The notes: generated from the letters alone by a model not told the origin. A stretch of DNA of 32,920 nt from an uncultured Brachyspira sp. (GCF_934747485.1 NZ_CAKVGN010000029.1:1-32920); one strand, 5' to 3'. Positions 1-7,606 are shown, counted from the first letter of the stretch. Program-made: numbers and translations.

Positions 1-48
1 AATTATGATACACCTATGCTATACTTTAAGAAATTAAGGAATTCCTAA
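1..48 (+). CDS. Possible C-terminal end of a gene entering from the left
   Basis: Frame 1 is open from the window edge for 15 codons and ends in TAA at 46-48, giving a tail with the residues YDTPMLYFKKL. The other two plus frames close early. This would be a gene converging on dnaA. So short a piece cannot be assigned and could be chance. The 54 bases between it and the dnaA stop hold no terminator or RNA gene that I can defend. Confidence 0.22.
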   Translation, partial: NYDTPMLYFKKLRNS

Positions 49-102
49 CTGCAATATGTCTGGCTCCTGTGCAAATATCAAAATATCATACTTTTTTATT
101 AA

Positions 103-1458
103 TCATGATATGCTTGATATTATGTCGTTAATTTCCCTTGCTACATGAGAATCTGCTTTAAGCTCTTCTTTAATTTTTTCTCTCGCATGTATGATAGAAG
201 CATGGTCTCTATTAAACTCCAAGCCTATTTCTGTAACAGATTTCTTAGAATATTCACAAGCTAAGTATACAGCAACATGTCTTACTTTAGCTATAAATTT
301 AGTTCTATCTTTACTATCAAAAGCATTCATCTCTATGCCGTAATAATCTGCAACCATTTTTTTTATTTCTTTTATAGTAGCATTTTTTAATTTCGGTTTA
401 TTAGTGAAATAATCTTTGAAAATATTTAACTTATCACACTCTTCAACATTAGGAGTTATTTTCATTAAATCTCTTATAGACAAATAAGCCCTTATAGCTC
501 CCTCAATCTTTCTAACATCGGTTGTAATATTTTCTGCCATATATTTAATTACTTCTTCATCAATGTTTGTATTTAAGTCAATTAGTTTTCTCTCTATTAT
601 GGCAAGTCTTGTTTCATACTGCGGAGGCTCAATAGATAATATCAAACTTTTTTCAAATCTGTTTTTTAATCTTGCCTCTATGTTTCTAAGTTCCTTCGGA
701 GGCTTATCACTTACAAATACCATCTGCTTGCATGCATTATCTAAAGCTTGAAATATTTCAAACAACTCTTTAGAAGTCTCCTGAGCACTTTCTAACAATT
801 GCAAATCATCAAGTAAAAACATGTCTAAAGATTTATATTTCTTTTTAAAATTATCAGGTCTTTTAGTTTGAAGTCCATATATATATTCATCTCTAAAACC
901 GCTTCCGTCTATATAATGAACTTTTGCATCCGGATTGTTTTCTAAATAATAATTACCTATAGCCTGAAGTAAATGAGTCTTACCTATACCAACACTTCCA
1001 TATATATAAAGCGGATTGTATTCTCTGCCGGGTTTTTCAGCAACCAATTTAGCAGCAGCAAAAACAAATTTATTATTGCTTCCCTCTATAAAATTGTCAA
1101 ACTTGAAATACTCATTTAAATTAGACTTATATTTATTTTTAGTATTATCTTCTGCTACAGTTATTTCTGAAGCATTATCACTAATACTCTCTTCTTCATT
1201 ATCATTGACAATATTTACATCAACTAATACTTGAACATTGATATCATGCGAACACTTATCTTTTAAATAGATTTCTATACGCTCTAAAAAATCTTTCTTT
1301 ATATGATTAGCCGCAAAATCCCCAGAACAAATAATACTTACATTATGCTCATCATCAACCCTAAGAACACTGCCCTTAAGTAAAGCAACCCCAGCATATT
1401 CTCCATTTTCTGAGATTATCTCCAAAAACTCATTAAAATATTCTTTTATCTTTTCCAT
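103..1458 (-). CDS. dnaA: Chromosomal replication initiator protein DnaA
   Basis: DnaA is the AAA+ ATPase that binds DnaA boxes at oriC and opens the duplex. At 451 aa the length is normal. Residues 1-85 form domain I, followed by an acidic linker at about 86-112. The AAA+ core has Walker A GSVGIGKT (154-161), Walker B LLDD (215-218), a sensor-1 stretch VFVSDKPPKEL (247-257), the arginine-finger region RLKNRF (263-268) and a sensor-2 segment DVRKIEGA. Domain IV ends with the DNA-binding signature EFNRDHASIIHA (about 414-425). It is one residue shorter than the usual GGRDH form, a variant the family tolerates. The ATG is preceded by a weak AAAGA ribosome site. The gene lies 70 nt downstream of a same-strand membrane protein gene and is probably co-transcribed with it. 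No dnaN follows within the window and I see no DnaA-box cluster nearby. Confidence 0.97.
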   Translation of the reverse strand: MEKIKEYFNEFLEIISENGEYAGVALLKGSVLRVDDEHNVSIICSGDFAANHIKKDFLERIEIYLKDKCSHDINVQVLVDVNIVNDNEEESISDNASEITVAEDNTKNKYKSNLNEYFKFDNFIEGSNNKFVFAAAKLVAEKPGREYNPLYIYGSVGIGKTHLLQAIGNYYLENNPDAKVHYIDGSGFRDEYIYGLQTKRPDNFKKKYKSLDMFLLDDLQLLESAQETSKELFEIFQALDNACKQMVFVSDKPPKELRNIEARLKNRFEKSLILSIEPPQYETRLAIIERKLIDLNTNIDEEVIKYMAENITTDVRKIEGAIRAYLSIRDLMKITPNVEECDKLNIFKDYFTNKPKLKNATIKEIKKMVADYYGIEMNAFDSKDRTKFIAKVRHVAVYLACEYSKKSVTEIGLEFNRDHASIIHAREKIKEELKADSHVAREINDIISSIS

Positions 1459-1528
1459 TTATCTATCTTTAAAAAATTAATTGTTCTTTTATCGGTATCA
1501 AATTATTATAAACTTTAATTGAAATAAA

Positions 1529-2566
1529 TTATAATATAATAACATATAAAATATAAACCAAAACAAATAAAGAAATAAAGCCTAAGCCATATAATAAAAA
1601 CTTTAAAACATTAAAATGAGATAACATTCTATATATTTGCTCTTCTTTACTATTTTCTTGATAAAAGTTTGGAGTTATATAATTATCCTTTTGAGGATTA
1701 AATACCTTAACCCTAATAGGCTGTGTTTCCTCTATAATAACACAATGCTCATCACTTAAAGCAAGTGATATCTTCGTAGAATTCTCATTAACTGTTTTAT
1801 CTATAACCTCGCCTACAACCAAATATTTATTATTATTTTTTTTGGAATTAACATCTAAATATGTCATGCTTGGATAGAAAGAAGTATAATCCACTTTTAC
1901 TATAATCTTATCGCCTATTTTTATATCTGCTATAGCCCTGCCAAGAATAGGAGCTACAACAAAATCTCCATCTACTATTTTATATTTTGATGTAATACTC
2001 TCTTCATTATTTGCTTCATCTTTATTTGAATCTAAATTATATTGACTTATATCTATACTGCTGCCTTCAAACTCTCTTTTAAAATCTTGCAAAAATTCAG
2101 TAACTTTATCAATATCAAGACCCTTATAGTTTACATCATATATTCCTATATTATAATCCATAGAAACATTTAAAGTATCTGAAAATATATCTATTATAGA
2201 AATAATGTCATCATTAATAGCAGCCATAGTTGTATGAACTACATTTGTTCTATTAGAAAAAATAGTATCCAAATCGCTGTTTAATTTATCTAAAGCTATA
2301 TTTACTTTATAATTTAGATTATTATAAACTTCTATATATTTATAAAGCTCTAAATAATTATCATATTTATTTAATACTTCAAACAATTCATAGTTATCTG
2401 AAACTAAAACAGCTTTATTAATAAGATTAATTGTTAGTTTATCTATAAAAAATACGAAATATATATACTGATTCAAATCCGGATATTCTGCTATAAATCT
2501 TACGGCAAGAACTTCTGTTTCATCTAACACTAAATTATTATCTGATATTAAATTATTCTCTGACAT
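1529..2566 (-). CDS. Unrecognised protein with one C-terminal membrane anchor
   Basis: This is a 345-aa protein I do not recognise with certainty. The first 180 residues are acidic, rich in Asn, Asp and Ile, and predicted helical. Residues about 190-300 look beta-rich (KIVDGDFVVAPI, then IGDKIIVKVDYTS). A single strongly hydrophobic helix (about 320-345) sits at the very C-terminus with no residues beyond it, as in a tail-anchored protein. There is no signal peptide. From memory its length and layout recall the spirochaete-restricted DUF4899 group, but I could not check this. The ATG has a GGGG ribosome site 5-8 nt upstream. The gene precedes dnaA on the same strand with a 70-nt gap, so the two are probably co-transcribed. 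Confidence 0.85.
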   Translation of the reverse strand: MSENNLISDNNLVLDETEVLAVRFIAEYPDLNQYIYFVFFIDKLTINLINKAVLVSDNYELFEVLNKYDNYLELYKYIEVYNNLNYKVNIALDKLNSDLDTIFSNRTNVVHTTMAAINDDIISIIDIFSDTLNVSMDYNIGIYDVNYKGLDIDKVTEFLQDFKREFEGSSIDISQYNLDSNKDEANNEESITSKYKIVDGDFVVAPILGRAIADIKIGDKIIVKVDYTSFYPSMTYLDVNSKKNNNKYLVVGEVIDKTVNENSTKISLALSDEHCVIIEETQPIRVKVFNPQKDNYITPNFYQENSKEEQIYRMLSHFNVLKFLLYGLGFISLFVLVYILYVIIL

Positions 2567-2612
2567 AATACCCCATTTTATATAGTAGTATTTATTTTAT
2601 ACCTTAAAGAGT

Positions 2613-2640
2613 ATTATATCATTAATAAACCAATACTCAA
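2613..2640 (-). promoter_or_regulatory. Sigma-70-type promoter for the membrane protein-dnaA operon
   Basis: Read on the minus strand, TTGAGT (2640-2635) and TATAAT (2618-2613) are separated by 16 bp. An inverted repeat, GAGTATT at 2610-2616 and AATACTC at 2632-2638, overlaps both elements and could be a regulator site or chance in A+T-rich DNA. Confidence 0.5.
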
Positions 2641-2793
2641 GTATAATACTATATAGTATATTAATATTTTCGGTAAAATAAAGTTTATATTATAATTTAT
2701 ACAAATATTATTATAGAAGATATTAAAAAATATTTATAACTTTATAAAAAAATCACAAATAAAAACTATAAAAAATAATTTAAGCTATGATAC

Positions 2794-2822
2794 TTTACAA
2801 TTTTAACTCTTTTTAGTATAAT
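2794..2822 (+). promoter_or_regulatory. Sigma-70-type promoter for oppBC
   Basis: TTTACA (2794-2799) and TATAAT (2817-2822) are separated by 17 bp. The predicted start near 2829 leaves a leader of about 13 nt that consists of little more than the AAGGA ribosome site before the ATG at 2842. Confidence 0.6.
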
Positions 2823-2841
2823 CTTAAATAAGGATAATATT

Positions 2842-3882
2842 ATGTTTACTTATTTTGTAATCAAACGAATACTAAAAGGCATAATCATGTTTGTCATACT
2901 TATGTTTATGTCTTCTGCTATATTTAATACTGTAAGCGAAAAAACTCTAAAAGCTCAGATTGAAGAAAATATTAATGCCGAAGTACGCGGACTTAGCAAT
3001 ATGCGTACAGAAGATGTTGCTAATTTTATTAAAGAGAGAAGAGCCTACTATTATGATATATATTGGCTCAACAGAAGCATTGGGGAGAGAATATTTATAA
3101 GAGCAATTAACACTATCACCTTTCAATTCGGCAAATCTACTATAATGATGGATTCTAACGGCAACAGAGACGTTATAAAAATAATAGGAGAAGCATTGCC
3201 GCGTTCTATAATACTTTTTACAACAGCATCAATAATACAAATGATAATAGGCTTAATAATAGGACTTGTAAAGGCAAGAAAAGCAGGAAAACTATTCGAC
3301 AGAACAACAAGTATTATCACTATGATAGTTTATGGCATGCCTACTTGGTGGCTTTCTATGATACTTATAATGATATTTGTTTATAAGTTTAATTTGTTTC
3401 CATCGGGAGGAGTTCATTCCATACCAACACCTGAAGGCATAATGTATTATTTGGATATGTTATGGCATATGGCTTTACCTATGCTCACATTAACATTAAT
3501 AGGCTTTTGGGGACTTTCTTTTGTTGTGAGAAATATAGTGTTATCCACTCTTCAGGAAGATTATATAATGGCGGCTCGTGCGAGAGGAATATCAGAAAAA
3601 TCTGTTCTTTTAGGGCATACTTTAAGAAGCTCAGCTCCTCCAATAGTTACAATAACTTTGTTAGGACTGCTCGGTTCTATTGCCGGCTCTATCATATTTG
3701 AAGGAATATTCTCTTGGCCGGGTTTAGGCAATCTTTATTGGATATCTGTTCAGCAAAATGATATACCTGTATTAATGGGAAATTTAGCTATTACTACTGC
3801 TCTTTATCAATTTGGTTTGGTTGTGCTTGATATATCTTACGGATTTTTAGACCCAAGAATAAAAGTTGGAGGCAAGATGTAA
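2842..3882 (+). CDS. ABC transporter permease, OppB/DppB type
   Basis: This is the first inner-membrane permease subunit of a peptide/nickel-class ABC importer. It has 346 aa. There is an N-terminal membrane helix (about 8-30), an extracytoplasmic stretch to about residue 105, then five further helices. The cytoplasmic EAA loop that docks the ATPase is visible as YIMAARARGISEKSVLLGHTLRSSAPP (first half YIMAARARG), with the usual LP replaced by AP. The late segment IFEGIFSWPGLG is typical of OppB proteins. The start has AAGGA 8 nt upstream. The stop overlaps the next start (TAATG at 3880-3884), so translation of the two permeases is coupled. No ATPase (OppD/F) or binding protein (OppA) gene is nearby. 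The substrate cannot be told from sequence; oligopeptides are the default guess. Confidence 0.93.
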   Translation: MFTYFVIKRILKGIIMFVILMFMSSAIFNTVSEKTLKAQIEENINAEVRGLSNMRTEDVANFIKERRAYYYDIYWLNRSIGERIFIRAINTITFQFGKSTIMMDSNGNRDVIKIIGEALPRSIILFTTASIIQMIIGLIIGLVKARKAGKLFDRTTSIITMIVYGMPTWWLSMILIMIFVYKFNLFPSGGVHSIPTPEGIMYYLDMLWHMALPMLTLTLIGFWGLSFVVRNIVLSTLQEDYIMAARARGISEKSVLLGHTLRSSAPPIVTITLLGLLGSIAGSIIFEGIFSWPGLGNLYWISVQQNDIPVLMGNLAITTALYQFGLVVLDISYGFLDPRIKVGGKM

Positions 3883-5288
3883 TGAGTAATAATAATGTTA
3901 ATAAAAAACTTGCTCCTCTAATAGAATTTTTTAATGAGTTTAAAAAAGATAAAACAGGAGTTGTAGGTTTATGCATACTTCTTTTGGCAATATTTGTTTC
4001 ACTGTTTGAGCCATTAATACTCACATACAAAGAAGCACCAAAACGCTGGAGAGACATCACCTATTGGCAGGATAACCCAGCTTCAGCTCCTCCAGAGTGG
4101 CTTAATTTCTTCAGCAGAGAAAAATCAGCAATTACAACAGATATAAAACCTATAAGCGTAGAAACTAATTATATAGAAAATCAAGTAGTATATAAAGCAG
4201 TATTTGAATATGATTATAAATTCGATAAATCTCCAGTTGATTTAATTTTTCATGCTAATGTAGATAACTCTTCCGTATTAGTGTGGAATGTAACAAGACC
4301 AGACGGCGTTGTAATCACACTTTCAGACAGTTTACATAATACAAAAGGAGACTTAAGAATATCTGCATTTAATGATTCAAAAAATAGAATATTTAGGTTT
4401 TACAGAGAGTCGGTTCCGAGAATGCTTGCAAGACAAATAGACACCCTCACAACCAACCCAATGAAAATACTTTTTAATACAAAAAAAGATGATATGGCAA
4501 AAAATTTCTTAGCATTAAAAGGCGTTTATAAATTTGAAATAACTGCTAATTTTTCTGACGCTAATTCAAGTTTTGAAAATCCTTATATGGTGTTGGTAGG
4601 CTCAATGTCTGGGATAATGGGCACTGACAATATGAAGCGAGATATATTTTCTGGTTTAATATCAGGGCTTAAATGGGCATTATTTATAGGCATAGCTACG
4701 AGTTTTATATCGGTTATAATTGGCGTGATGTATGGAATAGTGTCTGCATATTTCGGAGGGTTTGTTGATAGCTTTATGCAGTTTGTTTATCAGATATTTA
4801 TAGGTATACCGGTTTTGCCTGTAATGATAGTAATGAGTGCAATATTTAAGCCTACAATATGGACTATGATTACGATGATGATATTTTTCTCTTGGACAGG
4901 CTCTGTTATGACGGTTCGCTCTATGGCTATGCAGCTTAAAGAAGAAACCTACATTGAGGCAGCACGCACAATAGGGGCTTCGCATTTTAGAATAATATTT
5001 AATCATTTGGCACCACTGCTTTTACCGTTTTCATTTGCTTCTATGGCTTTGGCTGTGCCTTCTGCTATAGTTTATGAGTCTTCATTATCATTACTTGGTC
5101 TTGGAGATGCCACTATTGTTACATGGGGGCAGATTTTGCATGATGCTATGAAGGGGTCTGCGGTGTTATCTGGTCTTTGGTGGTGGATAATACCTCCGGG
5201 AATATTGATTGCTATATTGGGAATGTCTTTTGCATTTTTGGGTTTTGCATTAGATAAGATACTTCACCCTAAACTAAAAAGCAGATAA
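3882..5288 (+). CDS. ABC transporter permease, OppC/DppC type with large periplasmic insert
   Basis: This is the second permease of the pair, 468 aa against about 300 for usual OppC. The N-terminal helix (about 26-48) is followed by about 190 predominantly beta-type residues (about 50-240) in the periplasm, then the standard OppC entry GIMGTDNMKRDIFSGLI (244-260) and five membrane helices. The EAA loop is canonical (YIEAARTIGASHFRII, ending in LLLP). The insert begins with the WRDITYWQDNP and APPEWL pattern that I recall from a subset of OppC proteins with enlarged first periplasmic loops. It may form part of a substrate-delivery surface. The 1-nt overlap with oppB fixes the start. Downstream is a tRNA gene with its own promoter, so the operon ends here. 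Confidence 0.92.
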   Translation: MSNNNVNKKLAPLIEFFNEFKKDKTGVVGLCILLLAIFVSLFEPLILTYKEAPKRWRDITYWQDNPASAPPEWLNFFSREKSAITTDIKPISVETNYIENQVVYKAVFEYDYKFDKSPVDLIFHANVDNSSVLVWNVTRPDGVVITLSDSLHNTKGDLRISAFNDSKNRIFRFYRESVPRMLARQIDTLTTNPMKILFNTKKDDMAKNFLALKGVYKFEITANFSDANSSFENPYMVLVGSMSGIMGTDNMKRDIFSGLISGLKWALFIGIATSFISVIIGVMYGIVSAYFGGFVDSFMQFVYQIFIGIPVLPVMIVMSAIFKPTIWTMITMMIFFSWTGSVMTVRSMAMQLKEETYIEAARTIGASHFRIIFNHLAPLLLPFSFASMALAVPSAIVYESSLSLLGLGDATIVTWGQILHDAMKGSAVLSGLWWWIIPPGILIAILGMSFAFLGFALDKILHPKLKSR

Positions 5289-5402
5289 TTATTTTATAAT
5301 TAATATACACTCTTTATATAATTTATATTGCTATTGTAAAATTATTTTTTAGTGCTTATACTTATTTATATAATTATAAACAAATAAAACTGATAAACTG
5401 TA

Positions 5403-5431
5403 TTGACTAAAAAGATTATTTATGTTAATAT
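5403..5431 (+). promoter_or_regulatory. Sigma-70-type promoter for tRNA-Ser and fliO
   Basis: TTGACT (5403-5408) and TAATAT (5426-5431) are 17 bp apart. The predicted start is near 5438, giving about 20 nt of 5' leader before the tRNA. No promoter can fit between the tRNA and the following gene, so this one probably serves both. The rest of the 5289-5457 gap is featureless A+T-rich DNA. Confidence 0.6.
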
Positions 5432-5457
5432 AGATAAACTAATAATTGATAATATTT

Positions 5458-5543
5458 GGAGAGATGCCCGAGAGGCCGAAGGGAGCAGTTTGCTAAACTG
5501 TCGTAGGCAACCCCTACCGCGGGTTCGAATCCCGCTCTCTCCG
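5458..5543 (+). tRNA. tRNA-Ser, anticodon GCU
   Basis: This is an 86-nt class II cloverleaf. The acceptor arm GGAGAGA (5458-5464) pairs with TCTCTCC (5536-5542), with discriminator G at 5543. The anticodon stem is GCAGT/ACTGT around the loop TTGCTAA, with GCT at 5492-5494, reading AGC/AGU serine codons. A long variable arm (about 5502-5517, GTAGG with CCTAC) is typical of serine tRNAs. The T arm is GCGGG-TTCGAAT-CCCGC (5519-5535). CCA is not encoded: the bases after the discriminator are CATT, so the end must be added by the CCA enzyme. Confidence 0.97.
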
Positions 5544-5556
5544 CATTGGAATATCT

Positions 5557-6198
5557 GTGATAAAAAAAATATTATTATTTACTATACTCACCATATCTCT
5601 TCTATATTCACAAGATACAAACGAAATCACTCAAACTAATGATGTAATTCAGTCAAATTATTTTAATATTCAAGAAAATACAATAATTAATACAAACAAT
5701 GAACCTGCAATTCTCCAAGATATTAGAAACATAGAAAACAGAGCAAATGTAAGCACTACTTCTATGTTTATAAGAGCAATTATTGGTTTTATATTGACAT
5801 TGGTTGGAATATATATTGTATTTGTATATTTAAAAAACAAAAGTAAAAAAGTATCTGGTTCTAATGAAATTATAAAAATATTAGCAACCACTGCTATAGC
5901 ATCAAACAGATATGTTTCTATTATAGAAATAGCAAATGAAATATATTTAATATCTGTGTCTGACCATAATATAAATCTGCTTTCAAAAATAGAAGATAAA
6001 GAAATGAAAGACCAAATAAAAATGATGTATATAAACTCTAAAGAAAATACTGTAGAAGATAGTTTCAAAAATATATTAGACCAAACTCTAACAATTTTCA
6101 AACAGCCAAAAATGAAAAAAGAAGATGCTCTAAAAACAACATCAGATATAAGAGAAAAATTAAAATCTTTAAATGAAAACAATAAAGATAATCAATAG
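5557..6198 (+). CDS. fliO: FliO-like flagellar export apparatus protein
   Basis: FliO helps assemble the FliPQR export gate of the flagellar type III apparatus in the inner membrane. The 213-aa protein has an N-terminal signal-like helix (about 3-17), a short Asn/Thr-rich periplasmic stretch, a membrane helix (about 71-92), then a basic cytoplasmic domain. In that domain KILATTAIASNRYVSIIEIANEIYLISVSDHNINLL (first part KILATTAIASNRY, about 107-119) follows the FliO pattern of a short beta-rich unit ending in a hydrophobic GVT/SVS-type turn. The start is GTG at 5557, with TTGGA 6 nt upstream. The next ATG is near residue 70 and would remove the signal region. It begins 13 nt after tRNA-Ser and is not beside other flagellar genes. 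Family assignment rests on pattern and topology, since FliO is poorly conserved. Confidence 0.72.
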   Translation: MIKKILLFTILTISLLYSQDTNEITQTNDVIQSNYFNIQENTIINTNNEPAILQDIRNIENRANVSTTSMFIRAIIGFILTLVGIYIVFVYLKNKSKKVSGSNEIIKILATTAIASNRYVSIIEIANEIYLISVSDHNINLLSKIEDKEMKDQIKMMYINSKENTVEDSFKNILDQTLTIFKQPKMKKEDALKTTSDIREKLKSLNENNKDNQ

Positions 6199-6219
6199 TA
6201 TATACCCACTATACCATTC

Positions 6220-6247
6220 TTGTTTTTTATAAAAAATAATATATTAT
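6220..6247 (+). promoter_or_regulatory. Possible promoter of the thioredoxin-like gene
   Basis: TTGTTT (6220-6225) and TATTAT (6242-6247) are spaced by 16 bp. The stretch is so A+T-rich that other -10 choices exist. Confidence 0.35.
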
Positions 6248-6284
6248 AAATATTAAATATCTTATTATAAAGGATTAAAGAATT

Positions 6285-7112
6285 ATGAATAAAAATATAA
6301 TAATGATTATTTCATTGATTGTAATGGCTTTTAGCATTTCTTGTAATGATTCTTATGCTGCTATAAAATGGGAAAAAGATTTAGCTTCTGCTGTAAAAAA
6401 AGCTAAAGATAAAGATTTACCTATAATGATAGATGTATATACTGATTGGTGCAGTTGGTGTAAGGAGTTAGATAAAAACACTTATGCCAACAAAGAAGTA
6501 ATTGATGCCGCTAAAAAAATGGTATCTGTAAAACTTAATCCGGAAACATCTAAAGAGGGTGCTGATATAGCTCAGAAGTATGGTGTTCAAGGTTTTCCTA
6601 CTATACTATTTATCAGCCATGATGGTTTTATTTTAGAAAATGTAGGCGGATATGTGGAAGGTGAAAAGTTTGTGCCGTACATGAAAAATGCTCAGGAAAA
6701 GTTAAAAAAAATAAGAATTGTTCTTGAAAGTAAAGAGCCTAGTTTAGAAAAATTAGATTTATATATGGAATCCGGCAACGAAGAAGAATCTTCAAAAATA
6801 TTTAATGCTTTATTAGAAAAAAAAGCTATATCAGAGGATGCCATGGCTAAATATATGTTAGGCTTTGGTTTAATGAGAGCCCAAAAAAATGATTATGATA
6901 CAGCTAATTCTTATTTTGACAGAATTATAAAAGAGTATCCAAAATCTCAGGAAGTTTATATAGCACATTATTATAAAGCTGTAACAATGGTGTTGGCAGG
7001 AGAAAAGGAAGAGCCTAAAAAATATTTAGAAAAATTATTAGACGACCCTAAAATACCAGAAGACATGAAAGTACAATACAACACATTATTATCATATATA
7101 AACGAAAATTGA
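6285..7112 (+). CDS. Exported thioredoxin-fold protein with C-terminal TPR-like helices
   Basis: This 275-aa protein is probably a periplasmic thiol-disulfide protein. The hydrophobic N-terminus (5-19) is followed by Cys20 in AFSISC, a loose spirochaete lipobox. Cleavage after SYA (about 25) by signal peptidase I is the alternative. The thioredoxin fold spans about 27-140, with active site WCSWC (Cys56, Cys59) and the cis-proline segment GVQGFPTILF. This WCxWC type resembles DUF255/thioredoxin_7 proteins and DsbD C-terminal domains. Residues about 150-270 are helical with two or three TPR-like hairpins (YFDRIIKEYPKSQEVYIAHYY begins one), suggesting a partner-binding tail. An AAAGGA ribosome site lies upstream. 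A structured repeat starts 26 nt after the stop. The physiological substrate is unknown. Confidence 0.88.
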   Translation: MNKNIIMIISLIVMAFSISCNDSYAAIKWEKDLASAVKKAKDKDLPIMIDVYTDWCSWCKELDKNTYANKEVIDAAKKMVSVKLNPETSKEGADIAQKYGVQGFPTILFISHDGFILENVGGYVEGEKFVPYMKNAQEKLKKIRIVLESKEPSLEKLDLYMESGNEEESSKIFNALLEKKAISEDAMAKYMLGFGLMRAQKNDYDTANSYFDRIIKEYPKSQEVYIAHYYKAVTMVLAGEKEEPKKYLEKLLDDPKIPEDMKVQYNTLLSYINEN

Positions 7113-7138
7113 TAGTATATTAAAAATTTTGTGTTTCT

Positions 7139-7240
7139 GGGGCTTTTCCCCCTGCGAAGCGTGCCCGTAGGGTAAGACCCCACTTCTTTTACGACCGTAG
7201 GAAGTGCCTTCGGTATTGGCATAAAAGAAGCAAAAGAACT
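7139..7240 (+). repeat. Intergenic hairpin repeat, copy A (with nested hairpins)
   Basis: The element opens with GGGG-CTTTT-CCCC (7139-7151). Then come an inner hairpin CCCTGCG/CGTAGGG (7150-7156 with 7166-7172, one G-T pair) and an outer hairpin CTTCTTTTA/TAAAAGAAG (7183-7191 with 7222-7230). Inside the outer loop is a further hairpin ACCGTAGG/CCTTCGGT (7194-7201 with 7207-7214, one mismatch). The tail CAAAAGAACT (7231-7240) repeats most of the outer 3' arm. Compared with copy B it carries two extra blocks of about 25 bp, each itself a hairpin. It is far richer in G+C than the surroundings. It lies in the thioredoxin gene's 3' region but has no T-run, so it is not a typical terminator. Confidence 0.75.
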
Positions 7241-7307
7241 ATATTTTTAGATATTTTATCTTATCACTAAAGTATAGTACTGAAAACAATAAAGAAAATT
7301 GATAAAA

Positions 7308-7544
7308 GACTTGTTTCAAAACTAAATTAATAAATAGTTATACTGTTTATTTTTTTAGTATTTTAAATTTATAATTGGGGCTTTGCCCCAAACCCCAGTT
7401 CTTTTATTGGTATAAAAGAACCAAAAGAACTGCATTTTTATATACTAAAATAATTAATGATACAACATGTAAAACACAATTTTATAACTAAAATTATGTT
7501 GAAAATTACACAACTAATTTTGTCAAGTACTTTTGAAACAAGTC
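7308..7544. mobile_element. Candidate MITE-like unit with 14-bp inverted ends
   Basis: A perfect 14-bp inverted repeat, GACTTGTTTCAAAA at 7308-7321 and its reverse complement at 7531-7544, bounds 237 bp that include repeat copy B. No open reading frame fits inside. The flanks are TAAAA on the left and TAAAC on the right, so a target duplication is not clear. It could be a non-autonomous transposable unit or a coincidence around a repeat. Confidence 0.35.
7377..7434 (+). repeat. Intergenic hairpin repeat, copy B
   Basis: The hairpin GGGGC-TTT-GCCCC (7377-7389) is followed by AAACCCC. Next is a perfect 10-bp hairpin GTTCTTTTAT/ATAAAAGAAC (7398-7407 with 7412-7421, loop TGGT), then the tail CAAAAGAACTGCA (7422-7434). 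The tail can also pair with the hairpin's 5' arm, so two alternative stems are possible. It shares its order of parts and several segments with copy A, minus the two nested hairpins. Confidence 0.75.
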
Positions 7545-7570
7545 TAAACTTAAAAATTCTTAGTACAAAT

Positions 7571-7606
7571 AAAAAAGAGGTATAGCAAAAACTATATCTC
7601 TTTTTT
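7571..7606. terminator. Bidirectional intrinsic terminator
   Basis: A 15-bp stem (7571-7585 with 7592-7606, one G-T pair, loop CAAAAA) has an A-run on one side and a T-run on the other, so both strands read as hairpin plus U-tract. It sits just beyond the stop of the minus-strand YhaN-like gene at 7634 and closes that operon. It could also stop plus-strand read-through from the repeat region. Confidence 0.8.

Noticed and set aside
1..2700. Replication origin next to dnaA
   Set aside because: I found no cluster of TTATCCACA-like DnaA boxes or A+T-rich 13-mers standing out from the background, and dnaN does not follow. An origin elsewhere or beyond the left edge cannot be excluded.
5403..5639. 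Plus-strand ORF of 78 codons across the tRNA
   Set aside because: It runs straight through tRNA-Ser and overlaps the start of the fliO-like gene in another frame. The translation through the cloverleaf is not protein-like.
5670..6182. Minus-strand ORF of 170 codons opposite the fliO-like gene
   Set aside because: Despite its length it has the Phe/Ile-rich make-up of antisense to Lys/Asn-rich coding, and no ribosome site. The plus frame has a signal helix, a membrane helix and operon context.
7139..7434. CRISPR array or tRNA-like genes in the G+C-rich repeat stretch
   Set aside because: Only two non-identical copies occur, with no regular spacers, and no cloverleaf or T-loop can be drawn. 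They are hairpin repeats.
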